A stretch of 64,000 nt of DNA, taken from contig NZ_JADKPO010000007.1 in NCBI RefSeq assembly GCF_015352445.1, positions 62,001-126,000 of the forward strand, read 5' to 3'. Each line of letters starts with the position of its first letter. Positions within the stretch are counted from its first letter, which is position 1. Of the stretch, positions 29,282 through 37,750 are shown one piece after another. A program made the position numbers and the translations under genes. The notes under the pieces were generated by a model. That model saw only the letters and a list, made by a program, of their open reading frames with translations. It searched no databases and was not told the DNA's origin. This DNA comes from Nocardioides agariphilus (GTDB lineage: Bacteria > Actinomycetota > Actinomycetes > Propionibacteriales > Nocardioidaceae).

Positions 29282-30238
29282 TCAGAACAACGCGGACGCG
29301 AGGTTCTGCCTGGCCTTGACGACGCGCGGGTCGGCGTTGCCGACGGCCGCGAACAACCCCAGCAGGTGCTCTCGCGCCTTGTTGCGATCGGCGTCGGAGG
29401 TGCGGCGTACGACGTCGATCAACCGGTTGAACGCGTCGTCCACGTGACCGCCGAGCATGTCGAGGTCGGCGACCAGAGTCTGCGCCTCGACGTCGTCGGG
29501 GTTGGCGGCTGCGGTCTCGCGAGCGGCGGTGAGGTCGACGCCCTGCGTGCGCCGGAGCACCTTGGCCATCGCCAGACCGGCTGCCGCCTCGATGTCGGCC
29601 GGGTTGGCGTCGACGAGCTTTTGGTACTCGGCCACGGCACGCTCGAGGTCACCGTCGCCGAGCGCGTCCTGGGCGGCCGCGTAGCGCGGGTCGAGGACCG
29701 GCTCCTGGCCTTCGTCACCCCCGACGGCGGGGGCGCCGGCCGAGCGAGGCTGGTGACGCCCGGTGATGCCCTGGGCGGTGAGCTGCTGACCGAGCTGGTT
29801 GAACAGCACCCGCAGCTCGTCGAGCTTGAGCAGGCCGGGGATGGGTTGGGTGGCCGGCCGTCCGTCGAGCAGCACGAACAGCATCGGGACCTGCGGGATC
29901 TGCATGGCCTGGGCGATGGCCGGCGTGGCGTCGATGTCGATCAGGCCGGCCAGGAACCGCCCGTCGTACTCACCGGCGACCGTCGCGACGTCGCGGGCCA
30001 TGTCCGCGCTCTCGGGCGCCTGCGCCGTCGAGTAGAAGACCAGCACCACCGGAGCGGTCATCGAGGCCTCGAGCAGCGACTGGAAGTTCTGCTCGTCGAC
30101 GTCGAGCGCGTAGGCGGACGTGCCCGCGGTGGCGGTGCCTGCGCCTGGCTGCGCGGCCCCCGCGCCAGCCGGCTGCTGGGGCCGCTTCAGGCCGGAGAGG
30201 TCGATCGCTCCAGGACGGGAGAACGGCTGCTGCGTCAT
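29282..30238 (-). CDS. YbbN/CnoX-like thioredoxin-fold TPR protein without CXXC
   Basis: 318 residues: a Pro/Ala/Gln-rich N-terminus (1-40), a thioredoxin fold (about 45-150; VVLVFYSTAQAPESADMARDV, IPQVPMLFVLLDGRPATQPIPG) and C-terminal TPR-like helices. In redox-active thioredoxins CXXC follows the FYS/FWA strand; here it reads APESADMA, so both cysteines are missing and the domain is probably a holdase or adaptor. E. coli YbbN (CnoX) is the nearest named architecture. Convergent with ppdK. Confidence 0.88.
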   Translation of the reverse strand: MTQQPFSRPGAIDLSGLKRPQQPAGAGAAQPGAGTATAGTSAYALDVDEQNFQSLLEASMTAPVVLVFYSTAQAPESADMARDVATVAGEYDGRFLAGLIDIDATPAIAQAMQIPQVPMLFVLLDGRPATQPIPGLLKLDELRVLFNQLGQQLTAQGITGRHQPRSAGAPAVGGDEGQEPVLDPRYAAAQDALGDGDLERAVAEYQKLVDANPADIEAAAGLAMAKVLRRTQGVDLTAARETAAANPDDVEAQTLVADLDMLGGHVDDAFNRLIDVVRRTSDADRNKAREHLLGLFAAVGNADPRVVKARQNLASALF

Positions 30239-30295
30239 GTCGCTATCTTCTCGAACCCGCCCTGGCCCACCAACTCGCGAGAGCCGGCATGTGGG

Positions 30296-30733
30296 TCAGA
30301 GCTCCGGCCCGTCGGGCTCGACGACGTGCATCGCGGCTTCCTCGGCCGAGGCGCCAGCGCCGTCGATGCCGACGTCGGTGGCCCAGTCCTCGGAGTCGAT
30401 GTCCTCGTGGGAGCCCTCGTCGGGCGCCACCAGCCGGCCGGCCCGCCGGTCGCCGACCTCGCCGTCGTCGAGGAAGTCGTCGTCCTCCTCGGCGTAGGGG
30501 TCCGGCTCCGGCTCCTCCTGCGCAAGCCTCATGTCGAGGGTCTCGCCGAGCTCCTCCTCGAGCGGGGTGTTGCCCCAGCCCTCGGCGACCGACCACTTCT
30601 CGGGCGGTGAGTAGCCCTCGTCGAGCGGGTCGAGGAGACCGCGGTTGTCGGTCATGCTGTCGCCGTCGCCTTGCGGCTGGTCCTCGTCATCGACGCTGTA
30701 GCCGCCGTAGATCTCGCTGTCGCTCTCGCTCAT
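30296..30733 (-). CDS. DUF5709 domain-containing acidic protein
   Basis: 145 very acidic residues starting MSESDSEIYGGYSVDDEDQP and containing LDPLDEGYSPPEKW, WGNTPLEEELGETLDMRLAQEEPEPD and RRAGRLVAPDEG, the DUF5709 pattern known in actinobacteria. No function is known. ATG 30731-30733 is chosen because upstream codons lose the acidic composition. It is likely cytosolic and probably disordered. Confidence 0.85.
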   Translation of the reverse strand: MSESDSEIYGGYSVDDEDQPQGDGDSMTDNRGLLDPLDEGYSPPEKWSVAEGWGNTPLEEELGETLDMRLAQEEPEPDPYAEEDDDFLDDGEVGDRRAGRLVAPDEGSHEDIDSEDWATDVGIDGAGASAEEAAMHVVEPDGPEL

Positions 30734-30803
30734 GGCTCCGACACTAGAGCGCCCATCCAGCGCGCGCGCATGCGGCTGGGCCCGAGCGTGCCGCCACGCG
30801 GCC

Positions 30804-32537
30804 TCAGAACCTCGCCGGCTCCCGGTACTCGCCCCACTCGGCGCGCAGCGCGTCGCAGATCTCGCCGAGGGTTGCCTCGACACGGACGGCGTCGAGCATG
30901 CTCGGGATCAGGTTGGCATCGGTGCGGGAGACCTCGACCATCTGCTCGATGGCTGCCTTGACCGCCACGTCGTCACGATGGGTACGGCGCTGCGCGAGGA
31001 GGCGGACCTGCTCGACCTCGACCTCGTGGGAGACCCGCAGGATCTCCAGGTCGTGCGTCACCGACTCCGGGTTCACGTTGACGCCGACGACCTTCTTCTC
31101 GCCCTTCTCCAGGGCGACCTGGTAGGCGAAGGCCGCGTCGGCGATCTCGGACATGAACCAGCCCTCCTCGATACCGCGCAGGAGGCCCTTGGTCACCGGC
31201 TTCTCACCGTTGCGCGTGGCCACCGACAGCTCGGCGCTGTCGGCGTGGGTGAGGGTGCTGCCGCCCATCGCCAGGATCTTGTCGAAGATCGCGTTGGCCT
31301 CGGCCTCGATCTGGTCGGTGAGCGCCTCGACGTACCACGAGCCGCCGAGCGGGTCCGCGACGTTGACGACGCCCGTCTCCTCCATGATCACCTGCTGGGT
31401 GCGGAGCGCAATCTCGGCTGCCTGCTCGCTCGGCAGGGCCAGGGTCTCGTCGAGCGCGTTGGTGTGCAGCGAGTTGGTGCCGCCGAGCACGGCGGCGAGC
31501 GCCTCGATGCCCGTGCGCACCACGTTGTTGTAGGGCTGCTGGGCGGTGAGGCTGACGCCGGCGGTCTGGGTGTGGAACCGCAGCCACTGCGCCTTCTCCG
31601 AGGTCGCGCCATAGACGTCTCGCATCCAGCGCGCCCAGATCCGGCGTGCGGCCCGGAACTTGGCGATCTCCTCGAAGAAGTCGACATGGGCGTCGAAGAA
31701 GAACGAGAGCCCAGGGGCGAACGCGTTGACATCGAGCCCTCGGGACAAGCCGAGCTCGACGTAGCCGAACCCGTCGGCCAGCGTGAAGGCCAGCTCCTGC
31801 GCCGCCGTCGACCCCGCCTCGCGGATGTGGTAGCCGGAGACCGAGAGCGGCTTGTAGTCGGCGATGTGCTCGGCGCAGTACTCCATCAGGTCGCCGATCA
31901 ATCGCAGGTGCGGCTCGGGCCCGAAGAGCCACTCCTTCTGGGCGATGTACTCCTTGAAGATGTCGGTCTGGAGCGTGCCGTTCAGGACACCCGTGTCGAC
32001 GCCCGCGCGCTCGGCCGCGACCAGCATCATGCAGAACACCGGCACGGCCGGACCGCTGATCGTCATCGAGGTGGTCACGGAGCCGAGATCGATGCCGTGG
32101 AAGAGCCGCTCCATGTCGGCCGCGGAGTCGATGGCCACGCCACAGTGCCCGACCTCGCCGAGCGACTTGGGATCATCGGAGTCACGGCCCATCAACGTCG
32201 GCATGTCGAAGGCGACGCTGAGGCCGCCACCGCCACGCCCGAGGATCATCCGGTAGCGCTCGTTGGTCTGCTCGGCGTTGCCGAACCCGGCGAACTGCCG
32301 GATCGTCCACGTGCGCCCGCGGTAGCCCGTCGGGTAGAGCCCACGCGTGAACGGGAACTCCCCCGGCCACTCCGAGTCGTCGGTCCCGTACGCCGGTTCG
32401 ACGACCATCCCCGACAGCGTCGTGAAGTCCGCCTCGCGCGTGCGAGACGCGTCATAGCGGGCCTGCCACCGGGCGCGTGCAGAGCTGTCGTCGGTCGAGC
32501 GTGCAGAGCTGTCGTCGGTCGAGCTTGTCGAGACCAT
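30804..32537 (-). CDS. Acyl-CoA mutase large subunit family protein (methylmalonyl/isobutyryl-CoA mutase-like), no B12 domain
   Basis: 577 residues of the mutase TIM-barrel domain: FPFTRGLYPTGYRGRTWTIRQFAGFGNAEQTNERYR, GGLSVAFDMPTLMGRDSD, SGYHIREAGSTAAQELAFTLADG, YNNVVRTGIEALAAVLGGTNSLHTNALDE. The protein ends shortly after the helical linker, without a DxHxxG B12-binding domain, as in two-subunit mutases such as IcmA. No small B12 subunit gene lies beside it. The first 20 residues come from two 24-bp repeats and the 19-bp family-2 repeat, which supplies the start region. It follows marR and mmcQ in the same direction. Confidence 0.9.
   Translation of the reverse strand: MVSTSSTDDSSARSTDDSSARARWQARYDASRTREADFTTLSGMVVEPAYGTDDSEWPGEFPFTRGLYPTGYRGRTWTIRQFAGFGNAEQTNERYRMILGRGGGGLSVAFDMPTLMGRDSDDPKSLGEVGHCGVAIDSAADMERLFHGIDLGSVTTSMTISGPAVPVFCMMLVAAERAGVDTGVLNGTLQTDIFKEYIAQKEWLFGPEPHLRLIGDLMEYCAEHIADYKPLSVSGYHIREAGSTAAQELAFTLADGFGYVELGLSRGLDVNAFAPGLSFFFDAHVDFFEEIAKFRAARRIWARWMRDVYGATSEKAQWLRFHTQTAGVSLTAQQPYNNVVRTGIEALAAVLGGTNSLHTNALDETLALPSEQAAEIALRTQQVIMEETGVVNVADPLGGSWYVEALTDQIEAEANAIFDKILAMGGSTLTHADSAELSVATRNGEKPVTKGLLRGIEEGWFMSEIADAAFAYQVALEKGEKKVVGVNVNPESVTHDLEILRVSHEVEVEQVRLLAQRRTHRDDVAVKAAIEQMVEVSRTDANLIPSMLDAVRVEATLGEICDALRAEWGEYREPARF
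32476..32535. repeat. 24-bp direct repeat plus 19-bp family-2 repeat at a gene start
   Basis: Two perfect 24-bp copies (32476-32499 and 32500-32523) run into GGTCGAGCTTGTCGAGACC at 32517-32535, a copy of the dispersed 19-bp repeat. On the minus strand this is the first 21 codons of the mutase gene. Confidence 0.9.
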
Positions 32538-32559
32538 AGGAAGATAGTAGGACGTCCAA

Positions 32560-33120
32560 CTAGTTTTCGGTGACTCGGCGCGTCCACCGGTAGATCTGCC
32601 CGTCGCGCACCTCGACGTCGGTGGGCGGCCTGGCACCGTGCGCACGCAGGTGGTCGAGGACCTTCGTGCGACCCCGTAGGGACACCGCGCCGTCCTCGAA
32701 GTGCAGGTAGGGGTGGAGCAGCGGCCGGAGCTCGCCGTACTCCCCGGCGTCGAGGAACCCGTACGCCGCCATGGCCGGCTCGCGCATCTCCGGCAGGTCG
32801 TGCAGCATCTTCGGGGTGCACATGCGCCATGCGTCGGTGACCAGCTCGCGCATCTCGGCGGTGTCGAGGCGGTCGAGGTGGGCGCAGACCCACTGGTAGC
32901 GCAGGTCGGACTCGCCCGGCAGGTAGAACGTCTCGGGGTTCGAGGCGACCAGTCCGTCGCGCTCGGCCTTGGGGAAGCCGAACCCCATCTCGGTCTCGTC
33001 GTGAGAGAAGGCGACGTAGACGATCTGGCCGACTCGCAGCTTCCAGCGGCCGCGCACCTGCACCTCGTAGCTGCGGGGCAGCGCCAGCCCCACGCGACGA
33101 ACGGCGTCGGCGTCGGTCAT
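32560..33120 (-). CDS. MmcQ/YjbR family protein with extra C-terminal region
   Basis: 186 residues. The N-terminal half has the MmcQ/YjbR pattern of small DNA-binding-like proteins (VGLALPRSYEVQVRGRWKLRVGQIVYVAFSHDETEMGFGFPKAERDGLV, then LVTDAWRMCTPKML). The C-terminal half (LLHPYLHFEDGAVSLRGRTKVLDHLRAHGARPPTDVEVRDGQIYRW) resembles SnoaL/NTF2-like folds, so this looks like a fusion. It lies 7 bp after marR and 22 bp before the mutase, so the three genes are likely one operon. Confidence 0.75.
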   Translation of the reverse strand: MTDADAVRRVGLALPRSYEVQVRGRWKLRVGQIVYVAFSHDETEMGFGFPKAERDGLVASNPETFYLPGESDLRYQWVCAHLDRLDTAEMRELVTDAWRMCTPKMLHDLPEMREPAMAAYGFLDAGEYGELRPLLHPYLHFEDGAVSLRGRTKVLDHLRAHGARPPTDVEVRDGQIYRWTRRVTEN

Positions 33121-33127
33121 GGGTGCG

Positions 33128-33649
33128 TCACGAGCTCGCTTCGACCTCGAAGTCCCCCGCGTCGCGGCGGACCGGCCGCAGCAGCTCCGAGAGCTGACCG
33201 AGCTCCTCCTCGGTCAGCGACGCGAGGGCGAAGTCGGTCGCCACGAGGTCCCGCGTCGCCGCCGTGACCAGCTCACGACCGCGCGGAGTGATCTCGGCCA
33301 GGACCCCGCGCCCGTCGTCGGGATGCGGTAGCCGCACGATCAGCCCGTCCTCGACCAGCCGTCGCACGATCGATGTCACCGAGGTGGGGTGCACCTGCAA
33401 CCGCTCTCCCATCTTGCCCAGCGGCAGCGAACCGCGGCTGGAGAAGACCAGCAGCACCAAGGCTTCGTAGCGGGCGAAGGTCAGGCCGTGCGGCTTGAGG
33501 ATCGCATCCAGTCGCCCGATCACCAGCTGCTGCACCCGCATCAGCGAGGTGACGGCGTGCATGGCCGGCACGCGGTCCCACCGCTTGCCCCACTGACGGG
33601 CGGCCTCGTCGATCGGGTCGAACGGCAACGGCCCGTCCTTCGGTGACAT
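33128..33649 (-). CDS. MarR family transcriptional regulator
   Basis: 173 residues with a winged helix: LKPHGLTFARYEALVLLVFSSRGSLPLGKMGERLQVHPTSVTSIVRRLVEDGLIVRLPHPDDGRGVLAEITPRG is the MarR HTH and wing, about residues 50-125. First gene of marR-mmcQ-mutase, so it likely senses an acyl-CoA or related compound and controls this operon (inference). ATG at 33647-33649. Confidence 0.92.
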   Translation of the reverse strand: MSPKDGPLPFDPIDEAARQWGKRWDRVPAMHAVTSLMRVQQLVIGRLDAILKPHGLTFARYEALVLLVFSSRGSLPLGKMGERLQVHPTSVTSIVRRLVEDGLIVRLPHPDDGRGVLAEITPRGRELVTAATRDLVATDFALASLTEEELGQLSELLRPVRRDAGDFEVEASS

Positions 33650-33686
33650 GGGGCTCAGTATCGACCACACGACCGACCGATGGGCG

Positions 33687-36600
33687 CTACCTCGCGTCGG
33701 CCTGCCGAAGGGTGGAGGGCGTGCCCTGCTTGACGGTGCGGCGCGAGATCCAGAACGCGATCGCCAGCACCACGACCAGCACCACCCCCAGCACACCGGC
33801 CAGCACCAGCCAGCGCAGGCCGAAGTCGACCGGTGGGTCGAACTCCCCGATCGTGCCGATGTCGAGGGAGGGCAGCACCATGAGCAGCGAGCCCACCGCC
33901 GCCAGCCCGCCACCGATGACGGCCATGCCGAGCAAGGCGACGTACTCGGTGACGATCGCGCGGCGCAGGTCGCGACGGCGTACGCCGACCACGCGCAGCG
34001 CCGCGACCTCGTAGGACCGCCACCGCAGCTGCACGACGGCCAGCGCCAGCACGCCGAGGAACGCCAGCAGCAGGGTCAGCACCCCGACCAGCAGGAACAC
34101 CCGCCAGCCGAGGGAGAAAGCGTCGGAGCGCAACAGGCCGAGCTCCTCGCTCTCGGTGCGCGAGTCGGTGAGCGGGACGCCGAGCTTCTCGACCTGGTCG
34201 AGCAGGGAGCTGGGCGTGCCGTCGGCGACCAGCAGCTCGGTGATGGACACGTCGGTGGCCTGGTCGCCGTACTCGCGCAACGCCGATGTCAGGTCGGACA
34301 GACCCCCGTCGCTGCCCACGAACGGCAGGGCCTCGGCAGTGCCGGCCAGCACCATCGGCGTGCGGACGCCGAGCACGGACGCCCCGCTGACGGCGTCCGG
34401 CTCGTCCTCGTCGGGGTCGAGCTCCGTGGTCGCGGTGGCGACCAGCGGTGGTGCTGCGGGGATGTCGGTCGTCGTCAGCCGGATCACCGCCGGCTCGCCC
34501 GTCAGTCGCAGGGCCAGCCCGTCGGGACCGGCCTCGATGTCGACCGGGGCGAGCCCGGAGTCACCGAAGGGCCGCGCGGGACGCCAGGCGTCAGGATCGT
34601 CGGTCCGCCAGTCGCCTGGAGTGTCACCGTTGGCCCTGATGCTGCCGATGGTGAGGCGTCCGGCCGCGTCGGTGACCGACGAGGAACTGCCCGCGATGAA
34701 CAGCTGCTCGAGGGAGCAGCCCTCCTCGCATTCCGACACGAACCCGTCGAGGGTGACGTCTCCGTGCCTCCTCAGCGTGCCCAGAGGCACGACGTGCTCC
34801 TCGCCGGATGAGGCGGTGAGGTAGCGCACCCAGACCTCGAGCGGGAAGTTGAGCTCGCCCTTCAGGCTGATGTCGGTGACCTCGACCTCGACTCGGGTGC
34901 CGGAGAACTCGATGGGGCCCGGCCCGTCAGGTGGTGTCAGCTGGTCCTGGACCCGCTGGACCCCGCCTCCTCCCCACTGGTCGTCCCACGCCGAGACCGC
35001 CGCGAAGCGCGACGCGTCGACCAGGCCGACGCGCCCGCCGCCGACGGTGCGTGGTGCCGGCGGGACGGCCGCGGCGAGGTAGCGCCCGTCGGGGTCGACC
35101 TGCTGGGTGACCCACTGCAGGCGAGACGGCGCCGTGTCGACGTAGTAGACCTTGGCAGCACCGACGGTCGCGGCGGCCTTGGAGACCCGCCAGTCGTCGG
35201 CGACCTTCCACGCCGATGCCGCGAACGAGGCCATCGCGGTGGCCAGCAGGAGCGGGAGCACGAGCTGGACGAGGTCGTGACGGCGGACCAGCCGGCGCGA
35301 GGCGAGGAACGACGACAGGCGGCCCCGGCTGACGGTGTTGCGCAGCCAGCCACGGGCGACCACACCGATGAGCACCATCGCCAGGACCGAGGCCCCCATC
35401 GCCACGAAGAGCGGGGCGAGCAGCTCCACGAAGCTCGAGGACTGCTCGGCATCGGACGTCACCATCTGCACGACCGCTGCCACCGACAGCATGACCAGGG
35501 CACCTTGTGCGAGCAGGCCCCACCGGGAGGTGCCGCGCTGCCGGTTGACCGACGCCAGTGACGAGGCCAGGGGTTCGCGCACCACTCCGAGCACCGCGAC
35601 GAAGGCTGCGGCCAGCGCAGCGGCAGTCACGACCACCGCCGACGCCACGGCCTGCGGCGTCACCGCGAAGGGCGTGCCCCCGAGCCAGGTGCGCGACACC
35701 GTGCGCTCGAGCAGCACGGCCAGGGCGATGCCGACCGGGACCGTGAGCAGCAGCACCATGACCGGCTCCGCGACCGCGAACCGGACGACCTTGACCGCCG
35801 AGAAGCCGCGAAGCTTGGCCAGGGCGACCTCTTGGCGGCGTACGTCGGCGGCCGCGGCGACCAGGACGTAGAGCAGGAGCAGCGCCAGCACGATGAGGGG
35901 GACGACGGCCGCGAGGGTCACTCGCGAGAGGAGCGTCTGCTCGGCGTCGACGTCGTCGAAGACGCTCTGCAGCGTGATCGCTTCGTCGGGCTGGATGACC
36001 GGTGGGCCCTCGTTGGCGATGGCCACCTGCCACGCGGCCAGCGCGGACTCGGCGGCGTCCATCGAGTCGATGTCGAGCCTGTCGAGGTCGATCGGTCGGT
36101 CGGCACCGGCGACGGTGCTGGGAGCGAAGGTGATCGACGACTGGTCGACGAGCAGGCTCGGTGCGGTCATCGGCGCCCTCGAGCCGAGCGGGGTCGGCCG
36201 CAGGGTGCCGTCGCCGAACGTGCGCGCCGGGTTGAACCACTCCGGCGAGGCCGGGTCGTCGATCGCGTAGGTGCCGACGATCGTGTAGTCGACCTTCAGC
36301 TCACCCGCCGGCTTGTCGTCCCCCGTGGAGTAGCTGAAGATGACCTGGATCTTGTCGCCGAGCTGCCCGTGGATGGACTCCAGCATCAGGGGGTCGATCA
36401 GGGCCTCACCCGGAGCCGACGGGCAGCGTCCCTCGACGTGAGCCAGCCCGCACATCCCGTCTCGCCAGTAGGTCTTGATCTGGTAGGTCCGCGGGCCGGA
36501 GTGGTAGTCGCCCAGGCTGTAGAGATAGGTCGTGGGCGCCTGCCAGAACCGGTCGGGCCCGTCGGTGGTCACGAGGTCGGCGACCTTGGCCAGCATCTGC

Positions 36601-36851
36601 GCGCGCTCATCGGAGGTGAGCGGGTGCGGCGGCTTGGCACCATCGGCGTGGTCGGACTGGGGTGCGGTCTGGATGCTGAGCCCGGTCTCGTAGACCGGAC
36701 GCTGCTCGACGCGCTGGTCGAGCAGGTGCTCGGCCGATGACCTGGCATAGAGCGGTGTGGCGACGGCGACGACCATGGCGAGCACGCCGAGCGCGAAGAC
36801 GCCGAGGTTGAGCCACCTTCGCGACCGGAGCCCGGCGATGAAGGTGCCCAT
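33687..36851 (-). CDS. FtsX-like ABC transporter permease
   Basis: 1054 residues. There is an N-terminal transmembrane helix (LNLGVFALGVLAMVVAVATPLYA), a large extracytoplasmic domain, and a central FtsX block of three helices near residues 310-430. A second group of helices comes near 440-560, then another large outer domain, and last a C-terminal FtsX block (VFLLVGVLTLLLAFLGVLALAVVQLRWRSYEVAALRVVGVRRRDLRRAIVTEYVALL). This is the MacB/LolCDE-type mechanotransmission architecture with two FtsX cores in one chain. It overlaps its ATPase gene by one base (TGATG). Confidence 0.9.
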   Translation of the reverse strand: MGTFIAGLRSRRWLNLGVFALGVLAMVVAVATPLYARSSAEHLLDQRVEQRPVYETGLSIQTAPQSDHADGAKPPHPLTSDERAQMLAKVADLVTTDGPDRFWQAPTTYLYSLGDYHSGPRTYQIKTYWRDGMCGLAHVEGRCPSAPGEALIDPLMLESIHGQLGDKIQVIFSYSTGDDKPAGELKVDYTIVGTYAIDDPASPEWFNPARTFGDGTLRPTPLGSRAPMTAPSLLVDQSSITFAPSTVAGADRPIDLDRLDIDSMDAAESALAAWQVAIANEGPPVIQPDEAITLQSVFDDVDAEQTLLSRVTLAAVVPLIVLALLLLYVLVAAAADVRRQEVALAKLRGFSAVKVVRFAVAEPVMVLLLTVPVGIALAVLLERTVSRTWLGGTPFAVTPQAVASAVVVTAAALAAAFVAVLGVVREPLASSLASVNRQRGTSRWGLLAQGALVMLSVAAVVQMVTSDAEQSSSFVELLAPLFVAMGASVLAMVLIGVVARGWLRNTVSRGRLSSFLASRRLVRRHDLVQLVLPLLLATAMASFAASAWKVADDWRVSKAAATVGAAKVYYVDTAPSRLQWVTQQVDPDGRYLAAAVPPAPRTVGGGRVGLVDASRFAAVSAWDDQWGGGGVQRVQDQLTPPDGPGPIEFSGTRVEVEVTDISLKGELNFPLEVWVRYLTASSGEEHVVPLGTLRRHGDVTLDGFVSECEEGCSLEQLFIAGSSSSVTDAAGRLTIGSIRANGDTPGDWRTDDPDAWRPARPFGDSGLAPVDIEAGPDGLALRLTGEPAVIRLTTTDIPAAPPLVATATTELDPDEDEPDAVSGASVLGVRTPMVLAGTAEALPFVGSDGGLSDLTSALREYGDQATDVSITELLVADGTPSSLLDQVEKLGVPLTDSRTESEELGLLRSDAFSLGWRVFLLVGVLTLLLAFLGVLALAVVQLRWRSYEVAALRVVGVRRRDLRRAIVTEYVALLGMAVIGGGLAAVGSLLMVLPSLDIGTIGEFDPPVDFGLRWLVLAGVLGVVLVVVLAIAFWISRRTVKQGTPSTLRQADAR

Positions 36852-37750
36852 CAGTGCTCACCGGGAGGTGCGACGTCGACGCGCCGCACGAAGAAGCCGT
36901 CGTCGGTCTCCTCGAACTCCACGAGCGAGCCGGGTGGGTAGTCGTCGGCCCAGTCCTCGGGCAGGTGGACCGCACCGTCTTGGTCGATGACGGCGTAGTC
37001 GCGGCCGTGGACCCCCTCCGAGCCGATGCGGCCGTTGCGAATGGTGATCCGGCGGGGGATGCGGGCGGCGATGTCGGGGTCGTGGGTGACGATCACCACG
37101 GTCGTGCCGAGCCCGGCGTTGACGCGCTGGATCAGGTCGACCATCGCGTCGCGGTCGGCGTGGCCCAGCTGCGAGGTCGGCTCGTCTGCGAGCAGCAGGC
37201 CGGCGCCGCTGGAGACGGTCACGGCGAGAGCGACGCGTTGCTGCTCACCGCCAGACATGGAGTTCACCGGAGTGTCGGTGAGCTCGCCGAGCCCGAGCTG
37301 CTCGAGGAGCTGGCGGGCGGTAGGCAGACGGCGTACGTCGGCGGAGGCCATGCCACGCCGGGCGAAATCCACGTTGCCGGCTGCCGTGGCGTAGGTCAGC
37401 AGGTTGCGGCGAGCGCCTTGGAGCAGCGAGGCGACCTTGCCCGCCCGCAGCCGGGTCAGCTCGGCTTCGGGGATGCGGCTGATGTCGATGCCGTCGACGA
37501 GGACCTTGCCGGCAGAGGCGCGCTGGAGCCCACCGAACAAGCCCAGCAGGGTCGACTTGCCCGAACCCGACGGACCGAGCAGGGCTACCTGCTCGCCGGG
37601 CGCGATGTCGAGGTTGACGCCCCTGAGCGCCACGACATCGTGCCCGGCGACGGTGGTGTAGATGTGGACGACGTTCTGGCAGCGAACGCCGATGCCGGCC
37701 GACCGAGCGGGGCCGGCGGGACTCGCCGAGACCAGGCTGTCGAGCGTCAT
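36851..37750 (-). CDS. ABC transporter ATP-binding protein (FtsX-type partner, with C-terminal extension)
   Basis: 299 residues: Walker A GPSGSGKST, signature NSMSGGEQQRVALA, Walker B GLLLADEPTSQL and switch His in IVTHD. After the ATPase domain a roughly 60-residue tail (GSEGVHGRDYAVIDQDGAVHLPEDW) is unusual and may contact the partner. It overlaps both neighbours by one base and is one of two different ATPases serving the single permease. Confidence 0.92.
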   Translation of the reverse strand: MTLDSLVSASPAGPARSAGIGVRCQNVVHIYTTVAGHDVVALRGVNLDIAPGEQVALLGPSGSGKSTLLGLFGGLQRASAGKVLVDGIDISRIPEAELTRLRAGKVASLLQGARRNLLTYATAAGNVDFARRGMASADVRRLPTARQLLEQLGLGELTDTPVNSMSGGEQQRVALAVTVSSGAGLLLADEPTSQLGHADRDAMVDLIQRVNAGLGTTVVIVTHDPDIAARIPRRITIRNGRIGSEGVHGRDYAVIDQDGAVHLPEDWADDYPPGSLVEFEETDDGFFVRRVDVAPPGEH

